Assembly: GCF_014170335.1 (NCBI RefSeq)
Contig: NZ_LZZS01000004.1
Location: forward strand, 868,001 to 932,000
Direction: 5' to 3'
From: Achromobacter sp. UMC46
Lineage (GTDB): Bacteria > Pseudomonadota > Gammaproteobacteria > Burkholderiales > Burkholderiaceae_B
DNA: 64,000 nt
This document shows positions 32,821 to 42,604 of the stretch, one piece after another (positions within the stretch are counted from its first letter, which is position 1; each line of letters opens with the position of its first letter). Made by a program: the position numbers and the translations under genes. The notes under the pieces were generated by a model. That model made no database searches, was not told the origin of the DNA, and saw only the letters and a list, made by a program, of their open reading frames with translations.

Positions 32821-35800
32821 ATGCCGCAATTTTTTATTGATCGACCAATTTTCGCCTGGGTAGTCGCCCTGTTCATTCTGTTGGCAGGGGTGTTGGCCAT
32901 CCCGAACATGCCGATATCGCAGTATCCGGACGTGGCGCCACCGGCGATCACGATCACTGCCACGTACCCGGGCGCGTCTGCCAAGGAAGTGGCGGAATCG
33001 GTCACCAGCATCATCGAAGACAAGCTCAACGGCGCCAAGGGCCTGATCTACTACGAGTCGGTCAGCGATTCCTACGGCACCTCGACGATTACGTCGACCT
33101 TCGCGCCGGGCACGGATCCCGACTTGGCGCAGGTTGACGTGCAGAACCGCGTATCGAACGTGATCGCGCAGTTGCCGTCCGCCGTGCAGCAGCAGGGCCT
33201 GAAGTACGAGCAGACCAGTACCGGCTTCCTGATGATCGTGACGCTGTCGTCCACCGACGGCTCGCTGGATCAGACCGCGCTGGCCGACTACATCACGCGC
33301 AACGTGCAGAACCCGGTGTCGCGGGTGGCCGGCGTGGGCCAGTTCCAGCTGTTCGCCGCGCCGCGCGCCATGCGGGTGTGGGTAGATCCCGCCAAGCTGG
33401 TGGGCTTCAACCTGAGCATGTCCGAGGTCAACCAGGCCATCGCCGGGCAGAACGTGCTGGTTTCCGGCGGCAGCATCGGCGCGCCGCCCAACCCCGATAC
33501 GCAGCGCATCACCGCCACGGTGACGGCCAACGGCCAGCTGAGCACGGTCGACGGTTTCGGCAAGATCGTCCTGCGCGCCAATACCGACGGTTCCAAGGTG
33601 CTGTTGCGCGACGTCGCCCGCATTGAAGTGGGCGCCGACAACTACCAGTTCGGGGCCCGCCTGAACGGCAAGCCCACGGCGGCATTCGCCGTCGTGCTGT
33701 CGCCGAACGCCAACGCCCTGGCCACGGCGCAGGGCGTGCGCCAGCAGATGGAAGAACTGTCCAAGTACTTCCCGGGCAACATCAAGTACTCCATCCCCTA
33801 TGACACCGCACCCTACGTGAAGGTGTCGATCGAGCAGGTGCTGCACACCCTGGCCGAAGCCATGGTGCTGGTGTTCCTGGTGATGTACCTGTTCCTGCAG
33901 AACGTGCGCTACACCCTGATCCCGGCGCTTGTCGTGCCGGTGGCCATGCTGGGGTCGTTCGCGGTGATGCTGGGGCTGGGGTTCTCGATCAACGTGCTGA
34001 CCATGTTCGCGATGGTGCTAGCCATCGGGATTCTGGTGGACGACGCCATCGTGGTCGTCGAGAACGTCGAACGGATCATGGCGACGGAAGGCTTGCCGCC
34101 CAAGGAAGCCACCAAGCGAGCCATGCCGCAGATCAGCGGGGCCATCATCGGCATCACGCTGGTGCTGGTGACGGTGTTCCTGCCGCTGGCCTTCATGAGC
34201 GGGTCGGTGGGCGTGATCTACCGGCAGTTCTCGGTGGCCATGGCCGTGTCGATTTTCTTCTCGGCGCTGCTGGCCCTGACGTTCACGCCGGCGCTGTGCG
34301 CCACGATCCTGAAGCCGGTGCCCAAGGGGCATCACAACGACAAGAAGGGCTTCTTCGGCTGGTTCAACCGCAAGTTCGACGCCACCACCCACGGTTACCA
34401 GAACTGGGTGTCGCGCATCCTGCACAAAGGTGGCCGCATGATGCTGGCCTTCCTGGTGCTGGTCGTGCTGCTGGGCTGGCTGTACCTGCGCCTGCCGTCG
34501 TCGTTCCTGCCCGAGGAAGACCAGGGCTACGTGATCAGCAACATCGAGCTGCCTACCGGCGCCAGCGCCAACCGCACGATCGAGGTGATCGAAGAGGTCG
34601 AAGCGTACTTCCGCGGCATTCCCGCGGTTGAGAACATCATCACGGTGCAAGGCTACAGCTTCAACGGCAACGGCCTGAACGCCGCTATCGCGTTCACCAC
34701 GCTGAAGGACTTCAAGGAGCGCAAGGGCCGCGAGGATTCCGCGGGCGCGATCTCGTTCAACGCGTTCCAGAAGCAGTTGATGGGTGTGCATGACGCGATG
34801 GTGTTCACCCTGGTGCCGCCGGCGATCTCGTCCCTGGGCAACGCCACCGGCTTCGACCTGCGCTTGCAGGATCGCGGGTCGGGCGGCTCGGAAGCCCTGG
34901 CGGCGGCAACCGGCCAGTTGATGGGCATGGCGATGAAGAGCCCGGTGCTGTCGCAGGTCCGGATCACGGGCCTGTCTGCGGGTACGCAGCTGACCCTGAA
35001 CATCGACCGCGACAAGGCAGCCGCCTTGGGCGTGGACTTCAACGAGGCGGCATCGCTGGTGTCGACCGCAGTAGGTTCCGCTTACCTGAGCAAGTTCCCG
35101 AACATGGGCCGGATGCAGAACATCTGGGTGCAGGCGGATGCGCCTTACCGCATGCAGCTGTCCGACATCCTGAAGCTGAACGCGCGCAACACGCAGGGCG
35201 GAATGGTGCCGTTGTCGACCTTCGTGTCGGCGGAATGGGTCCAGGGTCCGGTCCAGGTGGTGCGCTACAACAGCTATGAGTCCATGCGTATCGGCGGCAG
35301 CGCTGCTGCCGGCTACACCACGGGCCAGGCCATGGAGGAAATGCAGAGCCTGGTGGCCCAGTTGCCGCAAGGCTTCGGCTACGAATGGACCGGCTTGTCC
35401 TACCAGGAGCGCCAGGCCGGCAACCAGGCCCCGATCCTGATGGGCCTGTCGCTGCTGATCGTGTTCCTGGTGCTGGCCGCGCTGTATGAAAGCTGGGCCA
35501 TCCCGATCTCGGTCATGCTGGTGGTGCCGCTGGGCATGCTGGGCGCGGTGGCGCTGGTCAGCGCGCTGGGCATGTCCAACGACGTGTACTTCCAGGTGGG
35601 GATGGTGACAGTGATCGGGCTGGCGGCCAAAAACGCCATCCTGATCGTGGAGTTCGCCAAGGACCAGTACGCGCGGGGCATGGGCCTGCACGAGGCCGCG
35701 GTGGAAGCCGCGCGCCTGCGGTTCCGGCCGATTCTGATGACGTCGCTGGCGTTCATCCTGGGCGTGGTGCCGTTGGCGATGGCCACGGGCGCCGGCGCAG

Positions 35801-36057
35801 CCAGCCAGCGCGCGGTGGGTCTGGGCGTGCTGGGCGGCATGTTGGCCGCCACGCCGTTCGCCGTGATCTTCGTGCCGACGTTCTTCGTCGTGGTGCTGGG
35901 GCTGTTCAAGACCCGTCCGCGTCTGCTGGGCGCCGAACTGCGCGCCTGGGAAGAAGAGCAGGCGGCCAAGAAGGCTGCCGGCGAATCGACGCCTGAGGCG
36001 TCCGGCGCTCCCCACACTCCCGCACAACCTAACGGTGGCCCGGAGGGCAAGGTATGA
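32821..36057 (+). CDS. acrB: RND multidrug efflux transporter (AcrB/MexB type)
   Basis: Proton-driven inner-membrane pump of 1078 aa, with 12 membrane helices and two large periplasmic loops, of the HAE1 family. It begins MPQFFIDRPIFAWVVALFIL, canonical for AcrB/MexB. The proton-relay aspartates of helix 4 are in IGILVDDAIVVVENVERIM, and the helix 10 lysine is in GLAAKNAILIVEFAKDQYAR. FLPEEDQGYV after helix 7 is also family-typical. The C-terminus is a charged cytoplasmic tail. Its stop overlaps the start of the outer-membrane channel gene (ATGA at 36054-36057). Substrates would be several drugs, detergents or solvents. Confidence 0.95.
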   Translation: MPQFFIDRPIFAWVVALFILLAGVLAIPNMPISQYPDVAPPAITITATYPGASAKEVAESVTSIIEDKLNGAKGLIYYESVSDSYGTSTITSTFAPGTDPDLAQVDVQNRVSNVIAQLPSAVQQQGLKYEQTSTGFLMIVTLSSTDGSLDQTALADYITRNVQNPVSRVAGVGQFQLFAAPRAMRVWVDPAKLVGFNLSMSEVNQAIAGQNVLVSGGSIGAPPNPDTQRITATVTANGQLSTVDGFGKIVLRANTDGSKVLLRDVARIEVGADNYQFGARLNGKPTAAFAVVLSPNANALATAQGVRQQMEELSKYFPGNIKYSIPYDTAPYVKVSIEQVLHTLAEAMVLVFLVMYLFLQNVRYTLIPALVVPVAMLGSFAVMLGLGFSINVLTMFAMVLAIGILVDDAIVVVENVERIMATEGLPPKEATKRAMPQISGAIIGITLVLVTVFLPLAFMSGSVGVIYRQFSVAMAVSIFFSALLALTFTPALCATILKPVPKGHHNDKKGFFGWFNRKFDATTHGYQNWVSRILHKGGRMMLAFLVLVVLLGWLYLRLPSSFLPEEDQGYVISNIELPTGASANRTIEVIEEVEAYFRGIPAVENIITVQGYSFNGNGLNAAIAFTTLKDFKERKGREDSAGAISFNAFQKQLMGVHDAMVFTLVPPAISSLGNATGFDLRLQDRGSGGSEALAAATGQLMGMAMKSPVLSQVRITGLSAGTQLTLNIDRDKAAALGVDFNEAASLVSTAVGSAYLSKFPNMGRMQNIWVQADAPYRMQLSDILKLNARNTQGGMVPLSTFVSAEWVQGPVQVVRYNSYESMRIGGSAAAGYTTGQAMEEMQSLVAQLPQGFGYEWTGLSYQERQAGNQAPILMGLSLLIVFLVLAALYESWAIPISVMLVVPLGMLGAVALVSALGMSNDVYFQVGMVTVIGLAAKNAILIVEFAKDQYARGMGLHEAAVEAARLRFRPILMTSLAFILGVVPLAMATGAGAASQRAVGLGVLGGMLAATPFAVIFVPTFFVVVLGLFKTRPRLLGAELRAWEEEQAAKKAAGESTPEASGAPHTPAQPNGGPEGKV

Positions 36058-37571
36058 AAGCCCTGATGTTCAAACAGACCGCCATGTCCGCCTTCGTGGC
36101 GGTGGCGTTGGCTGGCTGCTCGCTGGCTCCTGACTACAAGCGACCCGACGCCCCGGTGACGGGCGCCTGGCCCGACCAGCCCAAGGTCCAGTACGGCGGT
36201 TATGCCAATCCCACGTCGCTGGGGTCGCAGCCTTCGACGTCGGTGATGCCGCAGGACGGCACGCCCGCCGCCGACCTGGGCTGGCGTGAATTTTTCCGCG
36301 ATCCGCGCCTGCAAAGCCTGATCTCGCTGTCGCTCGTCAACAACCGCGACCTGCGCGTGGCCGTGCAACGTGTCGAAGAAGCGCGCGCCCAGTACGGCGT
36401 GCAGCGCGGCGCGCAATGGCCCAGCATCGGCGCCGGCATCCAGGGCCAGCGCCAGCACCTGCCGAGCAATATGCGGGCAGGCGGTCCGGATTCCAGCTCG
36501 ATCAGCAGTTCGTACCAGGCCGGCATCGGCCTGACGACCTTCGAGATCGATTTGTTCGGCCGTTTGCGCAACCTGTCCGAGGCGGCGTATCAGCAATACC
36601 TGTCGACCGAACAGGCGCAGAAGAGCGTGCAGATCACGCTGGTCGGTTCAATCGCCCAGTCGTACTTCAACCTGCGCGCCGCCGAAGTCCAGCTGGAACT
36701 GACGCAGCGCACGCTGGCCTCGCGCCAGGAGTCCTACAACCTGGTCAAGCGCCGTTTCGACGGCGGCGTGGCATCCGAGCTGGACCTGAACCAGTCCAAG
36801 ACCTTGCTGGACACGGCATCGTCCGACCTGGCGCAATTGGCCCGTGCCCGTGCGCAAGCGCTGAACGCGCTGGTGCTGCTGGTGGGCGCCCCGTTGCCGG
36901 AAGACCTGCCGGCGGCGGCGACCTTCGGCCGCGACCAGTTGCTGGCCACGGTGCCGTCGGGCCTGCCGTCCGACCTGCTGGAGCGTCGCCCCGACATCGT
37001 CGCGGCGGAGAACCAGTTGAAGGCGGCCAACGCCAACATCGGCGCGGCGCGCGCGGCGTTCTTCCCGACCATTTCGCTGACCGGCCTGCTGGGCGTGGCC
37101 AGCCCGTCGCTGGGCGACCTGTTCAAGGGCGGCCAGGGCTACTGGAGCTTCTCGCCGTCGATCACGACCCCGTTGTTCGCGGGCGGCAGCATCCGCGAAG
37201 GGCTGAACCTGGCGAAAGCGCGCGACAACATCGCCGTGGCGCAATACGAACAGTCCATCCAGCAGGCGTTCCGGGAAGTGTCCGACGCGCTGGCGGGCGA
37301 AGCCACCTACGGCGCGCAGCTTGACGCCCAGCGCGCATTGCAGGATTCGTCCGCGCGCACGCTGGAATTGTCGAACCTGCGCTATACCAATGGCATCGAC
37401 AGCTATCTGCAGGTGCAGACGGCACAGGTGGACTTCTTCAATGCCCAGTTGTCGCTGGTGCAGACCGGCTTGGCCGCGTTGATCAACCGCGTGGAGCTCT
37501 ACAAGGCGTTGGGCGGCGGCTGGGAAGAAACCACGAAAGAACCGACCAAAGTGACGACGACTGCGCAATGA
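36054..37571 (+). CDS. oprM: Outer-membrane efflux channel lipoprotein (OprM/NodT family)
   Basis: Outer-membrane factor of the tripartite pump (505 aa). Signal peptide and lipobox ALAGCSLAP place the lipidated Cys at 22. Two OEP repeats of the TolC fold follow, with [40 protein letters not shown] and the second-repeat equivalent [20 protein letters not shown], then TRALF-like [20 protein letters not shown]. It overlaps acrB by four bases. Its own stop overlaps the pdxJ start (ATGA at 37568-37571), so pump and vitamin B6 synthesis are translationally linked. Confidence 0.94.
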   Translation: MKALMFKQTAMSAFVAVALAGCSLAPDYKRPDAPVTGAWPDQPKVQYGGYANPTSLGSQPSTSVMPQDGTPAADLGWREFFRDPRLQSLISLSLVNNRDLRVAVQRVEEARAQYGVQRGAQWPSIGAGIQGQRQHLPSNMRAGGPDSSSISSSYQAGIGLTTFEIDLFGRLRNLSEAAYQQYLSTEQAQKSVQITLVGSIAQSYFNLRAAEVQLELTQRTLASRQESYNLVKRRFDGGVASELDLNQSKTLLDTASSDLAQLARARAQALNALVLLVGAPLPEDLPAAATFGRDQLLATVPSGLPSDLLERRPDIVAAENQLKAANANIGAARAAFFPTISLTGLLGVASPSLGDLFKGGQGYWSFSPSITTPLFAGGSIREGLNLAKARDNIAVAQYEQSIQQAFREVSDALAGEATYGAQLDAQRALQDSSARTLELSNLRYTNGIDSYLQVQTAQVDFFNAQLSLVQTGLAALINRVELYKALGGGWEETTKEPTKVTTTAQ

Positions 37572-38308
37572 TTGAACTTGGTGTAAATATCGACCACGTT
37601 GCCACGTTGCGGCAACAGCGCCACACGGCGTACCCGGATCCGGTGGCCGCCGCGTTGCGCGCGGAGGACGCCGGTGCCGACCTGATCACGCTGCATCTGC
37701 GCGAAGACCGGCGCCACATCCAGGACGCGGACGTCTATGCGATTCGTCCGCTCTTGCGCACGCGCATGAACCTGGAATGCGCGATCACCGCGGAAATGCT
37801 TGAGATCGCCTGCGCGGTCAAGCCCAGCGACGTCTGCCTGGTGCCCGAAAAACGCACCGAGCTGACCACCGAGGGCGGCCTGGAAGTGGCGGGCGCGATG
37901 GGGCCGGTGACGGACGCCGTGGGCCTGTTGGCGGAAGCCGGCATTCGCGTGTCGCTGTTCATCGATCCTGACCCGGTGCAGATCTCTGCTGCGGCCAAGG
38001 CCGGCGCGACGGTGATTGAATTGCATACGGGCGCCTATGCCGAAGCCGAAGGCGACGCCGTCCCGGCCGAACTGCAACGCATCCGCCTGGCCGTCACGGA
38101 AGGCCTGCGCCATGGCCTGCGCGTGAATGCCGGGCACGGCCTGCATGTCGGCAACGTGTCGCCGGTAGCGGCGATCGACGGCATTGCCGAATTGAACATC
38201 GGCCACGCCATCGTGGCGCAAGCGGTGTTCGACGGTTGGGAAAAGGCCGTTCGCGACATGAAGGCGCTGATGGTGCAGGCCCGCCTGCAAGCGCTGCGCG
38301 GCCGGTGA
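37568..38308 (+). CDS. pdxJ: Pyridoxine 5'-phosphate synthase PdxJ
   Basis: Condenses 1-deoxyxylulose 5-phosphate with 3-amino-2-oxopropyl phosphate to give pyridoxine 5'-phosphate, the last ring-forming step of the DXP-dependent B6 pathway. The 246-aa protein is full length. Family blocks visible are [44 protein letters not shown] and the C-terminal [16 protein letters not shown]. The ATG overlaps the oprM stop. acpS follows after 21 bases, the pdxJ-acpS order found in many beta- and gamma-proteobacteria, although there the upstream genes are usually era-recO rather than an efflux pump. Confidence 0.96.
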   Translation: MIELGVNIDHVATLRQQRHTAYPDPVAAALRAEDAGADLITLHLREDRRHIQDADVYAIRPLLRTRMNLECAITAEMLEIACAVKPSDVCLVPEKRTELTTEGGLEVAGAMGPVTDAVGLLAEAGIRVSLFIDPDPVQISAAAKAGATVIELHTGAYAEAEGDAVPAELQRIRLAVTEGLRHGLRVNAGHGLHVGNVSPVAAIDGIAELNIGHAIVAQAVFDGWEKAVRDMKALMVQARLQALRGR

Positions 38309-38329
38309 TGACGCCCTTGGGGCAAACCC

Positions 38330-38761
38330 ATGTCTGACACGCCCAAGACTCCCGCGCCCGCTGGCGCCATCGCTGGCATCGGCATGGACCTGTTGCGCAT
38401 CGACCGCATCGAGCGCGCGCTGCAACGCCACGGCGACCGCTTTGCGGAGAAGATCCTGGGCGTGCAAGAATTGCAGAAGTTCCATGCGCGCCGCGCCCGG
38501 GATCCGGTCCGCGGCGTTCGCTTCCTGGCGACGCGCTTTGCCGCCAAGGAAGCGTTCTCGAAAGCGATCGGCCTGGGCATGCGCATGCCCATGACGTGGC
38601 GCCGCGTCCAGACCCTGAATGCCCCGGGCGGACGTCCGGTGCTGGTGATCGCGCCCGAGCTGCTGGATTGGTACAACCAGCGCTTCGGCGCGGCGCACGT
38701 CTCGATTACCGACGAATCCGACATGGCCGCCGCTTACGTGGTGGTCGAACGCAAGCCCTGA
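38330..38761 (+). CDS. acpS: Holo-[acyl-carrier-protein] synthase AcpS
   Basis: Transfers 4'-phosphopantetheine from coenzyme A to the serine of acyl carrier protein. The 143-aa protein has the two AcpS signatures: [16 protein letters not shown], with the Mg-binding Asp, and [12 protein letters not shown], with the catalytic Lys-Glu. A 12-residue N-terminal Pro/Ala extension precedes the domain. It follows pdxJ closely and would be part of the same transcript. The 82 bases after it contain an imperfect hairpin pairing 38765-38772 with 38805-38812. Confidence 0.94.
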   Translation: MSDTPKTPAPAGAIAGIGMDLLRIDRIERALQRHGDRFAEKILGVQELQKFHARRARDPVRGVRFLATRFAAKEAFSKAIGLGMRMPMTWRRVQTLNAPGGRPVLVIAPELLDWYNQRFGAAHVSITDESDMAAAYVVVERKP

Positions 38762-38843
38762 GCCCCCGTGCCCCGAACCGGCCTCCGGTTGACGGAGCCC
38801 GCCCGGCACGGGCTTCTCCTGACTTAAATACAAGGACAGCCTC

Positions 38844-39902
38844 ATGGCCAAGAAAAAATCCAAGGCGGTCCTGCCCCCCGGCCCCGTGATGGTCGATGTG
38901 GCGGGATTCGCGCTGACCAAGGAAGAGAAGGTCCGCCTGCGTCATCCGCTGGTGGGCGGCGTGATCCTCTTCGCCCGCAATTTCGAAAGCCGCAAGCAGC
39001 TGACCAAGCTGACGCGCCAGATCCACAAGGCCCGCAAGGAGCCGCTGCTGATCCTGGTGGATCACGAAGGCGGCCGCGTGCAGCGCTTCCGCGAGGACGG
39101 TTTCACCGCCTTGCCGGCCATGCATGCGCTGGGCGAACTCTGGGACCGCGACCCGTTGCAGGCCATGCGCCTGGCGACCGAAGCCGGCTACGTACTGGCC
39201 GCCGAGCTGCGCGCCTGCGGCGTGGACATGAGCTTCACGCCCGTGCTGGACCTGGATTACGGCGTGAGCAAGGTGATCGGCAACCGCGCTTTCCACGCGG
39301 ATCCCCGCGTTGTCGCCATGCTCTCGCGCGCGCTGATCCAGGGGCTGGCCCTGGCCGGCATGTCGGCCTGCGGCAAACACTTCCCGGGCCATGGATTCGT
39401 GGGGGCGGATTCGCACCACGAGATCCCTGTGGATCCGCGCGGGCTGGACGAGATCCTCAAGGACGACGCCGCCCCGTACGCCTGGCTGGGCGACGCGGTG
39501 CTGCCGTCGGTGATGCCTGCCCACGTGATCTACCCCAAGGTCGACAAGCACCCGGCCGGCTTCTCCAAGCGCTGGGTGCAGGACATCCTGCGCAAGCGCC
39601 TGGGCTATGACGGCGTGGTGTTCTCGGACGACCTGACGATGGAAGGCGCGTCGGTGGCCGGCGACATCCTGGACCGTGCCAACGCCGCCCTGCGCGCCGG
39701 CTGCGACATGGTGCTGGTGTGCAACCGGCCGGACCTGGCCGACGAACTGCTGTCGCGCCTGAAGTTCGACCATGCGCCCGAATCGGTCGAACGCATTCGC
39801 CGCCTGATGCCGCGTTTCGATGCGCCCGACTGGGATACCTTGCAAGCGGAAAGCCGTTATCAGAATGCCCGACGACTTCAATCTAAAATCGTTCCTGGCT
39901 GA
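38844..39902 (+). CDS. nagZ: Beta-N-acetylhexosaminidase NagZ
   Basis: Cytoplasmic glycoside hydrolase family 3 enzyme that removes N-acetylglucosamine from recycled anhydromuropeptides. In many Gram-negatives its product activates AmpR and so controls inducible AmpC beta-lactamase. The 352-aa protein shows [17 protein letters not shown], the [20 protein letters not shown] loop with the catalytic His-Asp dyad (about 177-190), and [16 protein letters not shown] with the nucleophile Asp. AAGGACAG precedes the ATG. Its last 38 bases overlap the start of uvrC. Confidence 0.94.
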   Translation: MAKKKSKAVLPPGPVMVDVAGFALTKEEKVRLRHPLVGGVILFARNFESRKQLTKLTRQIHKARKEPLLILVDHEGGRVQRFREDGFTALPAMHALGELWDRDPLQAMRLATEAGYVLAAELRACGVDMSFTPVLDLDYGVSKVIGNRAFHADPRVVAMLSRALIQGLALAGMSACGKHFPGHGFVGADSHHEIPVDPRGLDEILKDDAAPYAWLGDAVLPSVMPAHVIYPKVDKHPAGFSKRWVQDILRKRLGYDGVVFSDDLTMEGASVAGDILDRANAALRAGCDMVLVCNRPDLADELLSRLKFDHAPESVERIRRLMPRFDAPDWDTLQAESRYQNARRLQSKIVPG

Positions 39903-41694
39903 CCTGCCGCATCTTCCTGGTGTCTACCGGCACCTGGATGCAGCGGGCGAAGTCATGTATGTCGGCAAGGCGCGCGACCTGAAGAAGCGCGTCTCGTCGT
40001 ATTTCCAGAAGAACCTCGCCAGCCCCCGCATCGCCCAGATGGTGTCGAAGGTGGCACGGCTTGAGGTCACGGTCACGCGCTCGGAAGCCGAAGCGCTGAT
40101 CCTGGAAAACAACCTCATCAAGAGCCTGAAGCCGCGCTACAACATCCTGTTCCGCGACGACAAGTCTTATCCCTACCTGCTGATCACGGGCCATGACTGG
40201 CCGCGCATCGCCTACTACCGCGGCGCGACGAACAAGCGGGGCCAGTATTTCGGGCCGTTCCCCAACGCCTGGGCCGTGCGCGAGACCATCCAGATCCTGC
40301 AAAAGGTCTTCCGCCTGCGCACCTGTGAGGACACCGTCTTCGCCAACCGCTCGCGGCCCTGTCTGCTGCATCAGATCGGGCGCTGCTCGGCCCCATGCGT
40401 GGGCGCCATCGAGGCCTCGGAATACGAACGCGACGTGCAGCGCGCCGTGCGCTTCCTGAACGGCGAAGCCAAGGACGTGATGGGCGAGATCGAGGCCCGC
40501 ATGCAGCAGGCGGCGGGCGAACTGCGCTTCGAGGAAGCCGCGGCGCTGCGCGACCAGATGGGGTCGCTGGCGCGCGTGCTGCACCAGCAGACCATGGAGA
40601 ACACCAGCGGCGAAGACACCGACATCATCGCGGTGGCCGTGGCGGGCGGCAAAGTCTGCGTCAACCTGGCGATGGTGCGCGGCGGCCGCCACCTGGGCGA
40701 CAAGCCGTTCTTTCCGTCGCATGCCGAAGGCGAAGCTGCGCCCCAGGTGCTGGAGGCGTTCATCGCCCAGCACTACACCGACAACGCCATGCCGCCCGTG
40801 CTGGTCTGTTCGCACGCCTTGCCCGACCCGGACCTGATCGGCCTGCTGGTCGAACAGGCGGGCGGGCGGCCGTCCCGGATGCTGACGCGTCCGCAGGGCG
40901 CGCGCCGGTCGTGGCTGGAGCAGGCGCTGAAAAACGCCGAGATGGCGCTGGCCCGCGCTTTGACCGAATCCGGCGCCCGCGCGGGCCGCACGCTGGCGCT
41001 GGCCGAAGCGCTGGACCTGGATACCGACGAAGCCGCGCTGGACGCCTTGCGTATCGAATGCTTCGACATCAGCCATACCGCCGGCGAAGCCACCCAGGCG
41101 TCCTGCGTGGTGTTCGAACATCACGACATGCAGCCGTCGCTGTATCGCCGTTACAACATTGCCGGCATCACCCCGGGCGACGATTACGCGGCGATGCGCC
41201 AGGTGCTGACGCGCCGTTTCGCCAAGGTGGCCGACGGCGACGCGCCGATGCCCGGCCTGGTGCTGATCGACGGCGGCAAGGGCCAGGTGGAAGTCGCCCG
41301 CAAGGTGTTCGTGGAACTGGGCCTGGATATCCAGACGCTGGTGGGCGTGGCCAAGGGGGAAGGGCGCAAGGTCGGCCTGGAAACCCTGGTGTTCGCCGAC
41401 GAACGGCCTCCGGTCGCCCTGGGGGGCGAGTCGGCCGCGCTGATGCTGATCGCCCAGGTGCGCGACGAGGCGCACCGTTTCGCCATTACCGGCATGCGCG
41501 CGCGGCGCGCCAAGACGCGCAACGTGTCTCGGCTGGAAGAGATCGAAGGCGTGGGCGCCCGGCGGCGCCAGCGGCTGCTGGCCCGGTTCGGCGGGTTTTC
41601 GGGGGTGGCGTCCGCCAGCATCGAAGACCTGGCGTCGGTGGACGGCATTTCCCAGGATCTGGCCGAACGCATCTATGAGGCCTTGCGTGGATAG
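39865..41694 (+). CDS. uvrC: Excinuclease ABC subunit C UvrC
   Basis: Makes both incisions in nucleotide excision repair (609 aa). The N-terminal GIY-YIG nuclease is visible as [20 protein letters not shown]. Cys residues follow around [13 protein letters not shown]. The UVR motif that contacts UvrB is in [13 protein letters not shown] (about 225). The RNase H-like C-terminal nuclease has [20 protein letters not shown] and [14 protein letters not shown], and two helix-hairpin-helix motifs end the protein ([17 protein letters not shown]). The ATG at 39865 lies inside the 3' end of nagZ; the upstream ATG at 39820 has no family homology. Confidence 0.95.
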   Translation: MPDDFNLKSFLADLPHLPGVYRHLDAAGEVMYVGKARDLKKRVSSYFQKNLASPRIAQMVSKVARLEVTVTRSEAEALILENNLIKSLKPRYNILFRDDKSYPYLLITGHDWPRIAYYRGATNKRGQYFGPFPNAWAVRETIQILQKVFRLRTCEDTVFANRSRPCLLHQIGRCSAPCVGAIEASEYERDVQRAVRFLNGEAKDVMGEIEARMQQAAGELRFEEAAALRDQMGSLARVLHQQTMENTSGEDTDIIAVAVAGGKVCVNLAMVRGGRHLGDKPFFPSHAEGEAAPQVLEAFIAQHYTDNAMPPVLVCSHALPDPDLIGLLVEQAGGRPSRMLTRPQGARRSWLEQALKNAEMALARALTESGARAGRTLALAEALDLDTDEAALDALRIECFDISHTAGEATQASCVVFEHHDMQPSLYRRYNIAGITPGDDYAAMRQVLTRRFAKVADGDAPMPGLVLIDGGKGQVEVARKVFVELGLDIQTLVGVAKGEGRKVGLETLVFADERPPVALGGESAALMLIAQVRDEAHRFAITGMRARRAKTRNVSRLEEIEGVGARRRQRLLARFGGFSGVASASIEDLASVDGISQDLAERIYEALRG

Positions 41695-41819
41695 CCGCCG
41701 GGGTTCATCCCGAGTTTTTCCCGGGAATGGCCCGAGGATGGCCAGGGGCGGCCAGCGGGCGGCCGCCGGGCCGCGCCGATACAGCCAGCGTCATCCGGCT
41801 GATGTAGCATACGGACACT

Positions 41820-42392
41820 ATGCCAATTAACGTTCCCATTATCCTGACATGGCTGCGCATCGCCATGATTCCGCTGGTGGTCGGGCTGTTCTACCTGCCC
41901 GAAAGCTGGATATCGGTCCCCGCCCGCGACACGTTCGCCGCGTGGGCGTTCATCATTGCGGCGCTGACCGACTGGTTCGACGGCTGGCTGGCCCGCCGCT
42001 GGAACCAGACCTCGGCTTTCGGCGCGTTCCTGGACCCCGTTGCCGACAAGCTGATGGTTTGCGCCGCGCTGATCGTCCTGCTGGACTTGAGCCGCGTCGA
42101 CGCGTTCATTTCGCTGATCATCATCGGCCGTGAAATCACCATTTCGGCGTTGCGCGAATGGATGGCCAAGATCGGCGCCAGCGCCAGCGTGGCCGTGCAC
42201 CGCCTGGGCAAGTTCAAGACGGCGGCCCAGATGGTGGCCATTCCCTGCCTGCTGTACAACCAGCCCGTCTACGGCGTCAGCACCAAGCTGCTGGGCGACG
42301 TGCTGATCATTGTCGCGGCGGTGCTGACGGTCTGGTCGATGCTGTATTACCTGCAGCGCGCCTGGCCCGCCATCCGCGAGAAGGCGCTGTAA
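41820..42392 (+). CDS. pgsA: CDP-diacylglycerol-glycerol-3-phosphate 3-phosphatidyltransferase PgsA
   Basis: Integral membrane enzyme that makes phosphatidylglycerol phosphate, the first committed step to phosphatidylglycerol and cardiolipin. The 190-aa protein has about five membrane segments. The CDP-alcohol phosphotransferase signature DG-x2-AR-x8-G-x3-D-x3-D is seen as DGWLARRWNQTSAFGAFLD followed by PVAD. It starts MPINVPIILTWLRIAMIPLV. It lies 125 bases after uvrC, an arrangement common in proteobacteria. An inverted repeat (CGGCGGCC at 42421-42428, GGCCGCCG at 42444-42451) follows it, but no T run marks a good terminator. Confidence 0.95.
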   Translation: MPINVPIILTWLRIAMIPLVVGLFYLPESWISVPARDTFAAWAFIIAALTDWFDGWLARRWNQTSAFGAFLDPVADKLMVCAALIVLLDLSRVDAFISLIIIGREITISALREWMAKIGASASVAVHRLGKFKTAAQMVAIPCLLYNQPVYGVSTKLLGDVLIIVAAVLTVWSMLYYLQRAWPAIREKAL

Positions 42393-42604
42393 GGCGCTTC
42401 GCACGACGTAGATTCCCAACCGGCGGCCCGGCTCGCGCAAGGCGGCCGCCGTGATAGCAGAAGAGCGATGGCCGGCATGATCCGGCCCGGCTTTGCCGCC
42501 GCATTCGCCGAGAACACGACGCCCGGGCCGCCCGGACGTCGCCGGAGACAATCCGCGCACCGTTCCCCGGCGCGCGCCACTTGCCGCTGCCGCGGCCTTT
42601 TGCA

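Noticed and set aside
34018..36027. 669-codon minus-strand open frame opposite the RND transporter gene
   Set aside because: Its His/Arg/Gln-rich translation is the mirror of AcrB codons, and the plus strand is a complete pump gene.
31496..37571. Naming the pump AxyABM outright
   Set aside because: The architecture fits and the host may be Achromobacter, but without alignment the pump cannot be told from other HAE1 pumps of the same genus.
38765..38812. Hairpin between acpS and nagZ as a terminator
   Set aside because: The 8-bp arms enclose a 32-base loop and there is no T run.
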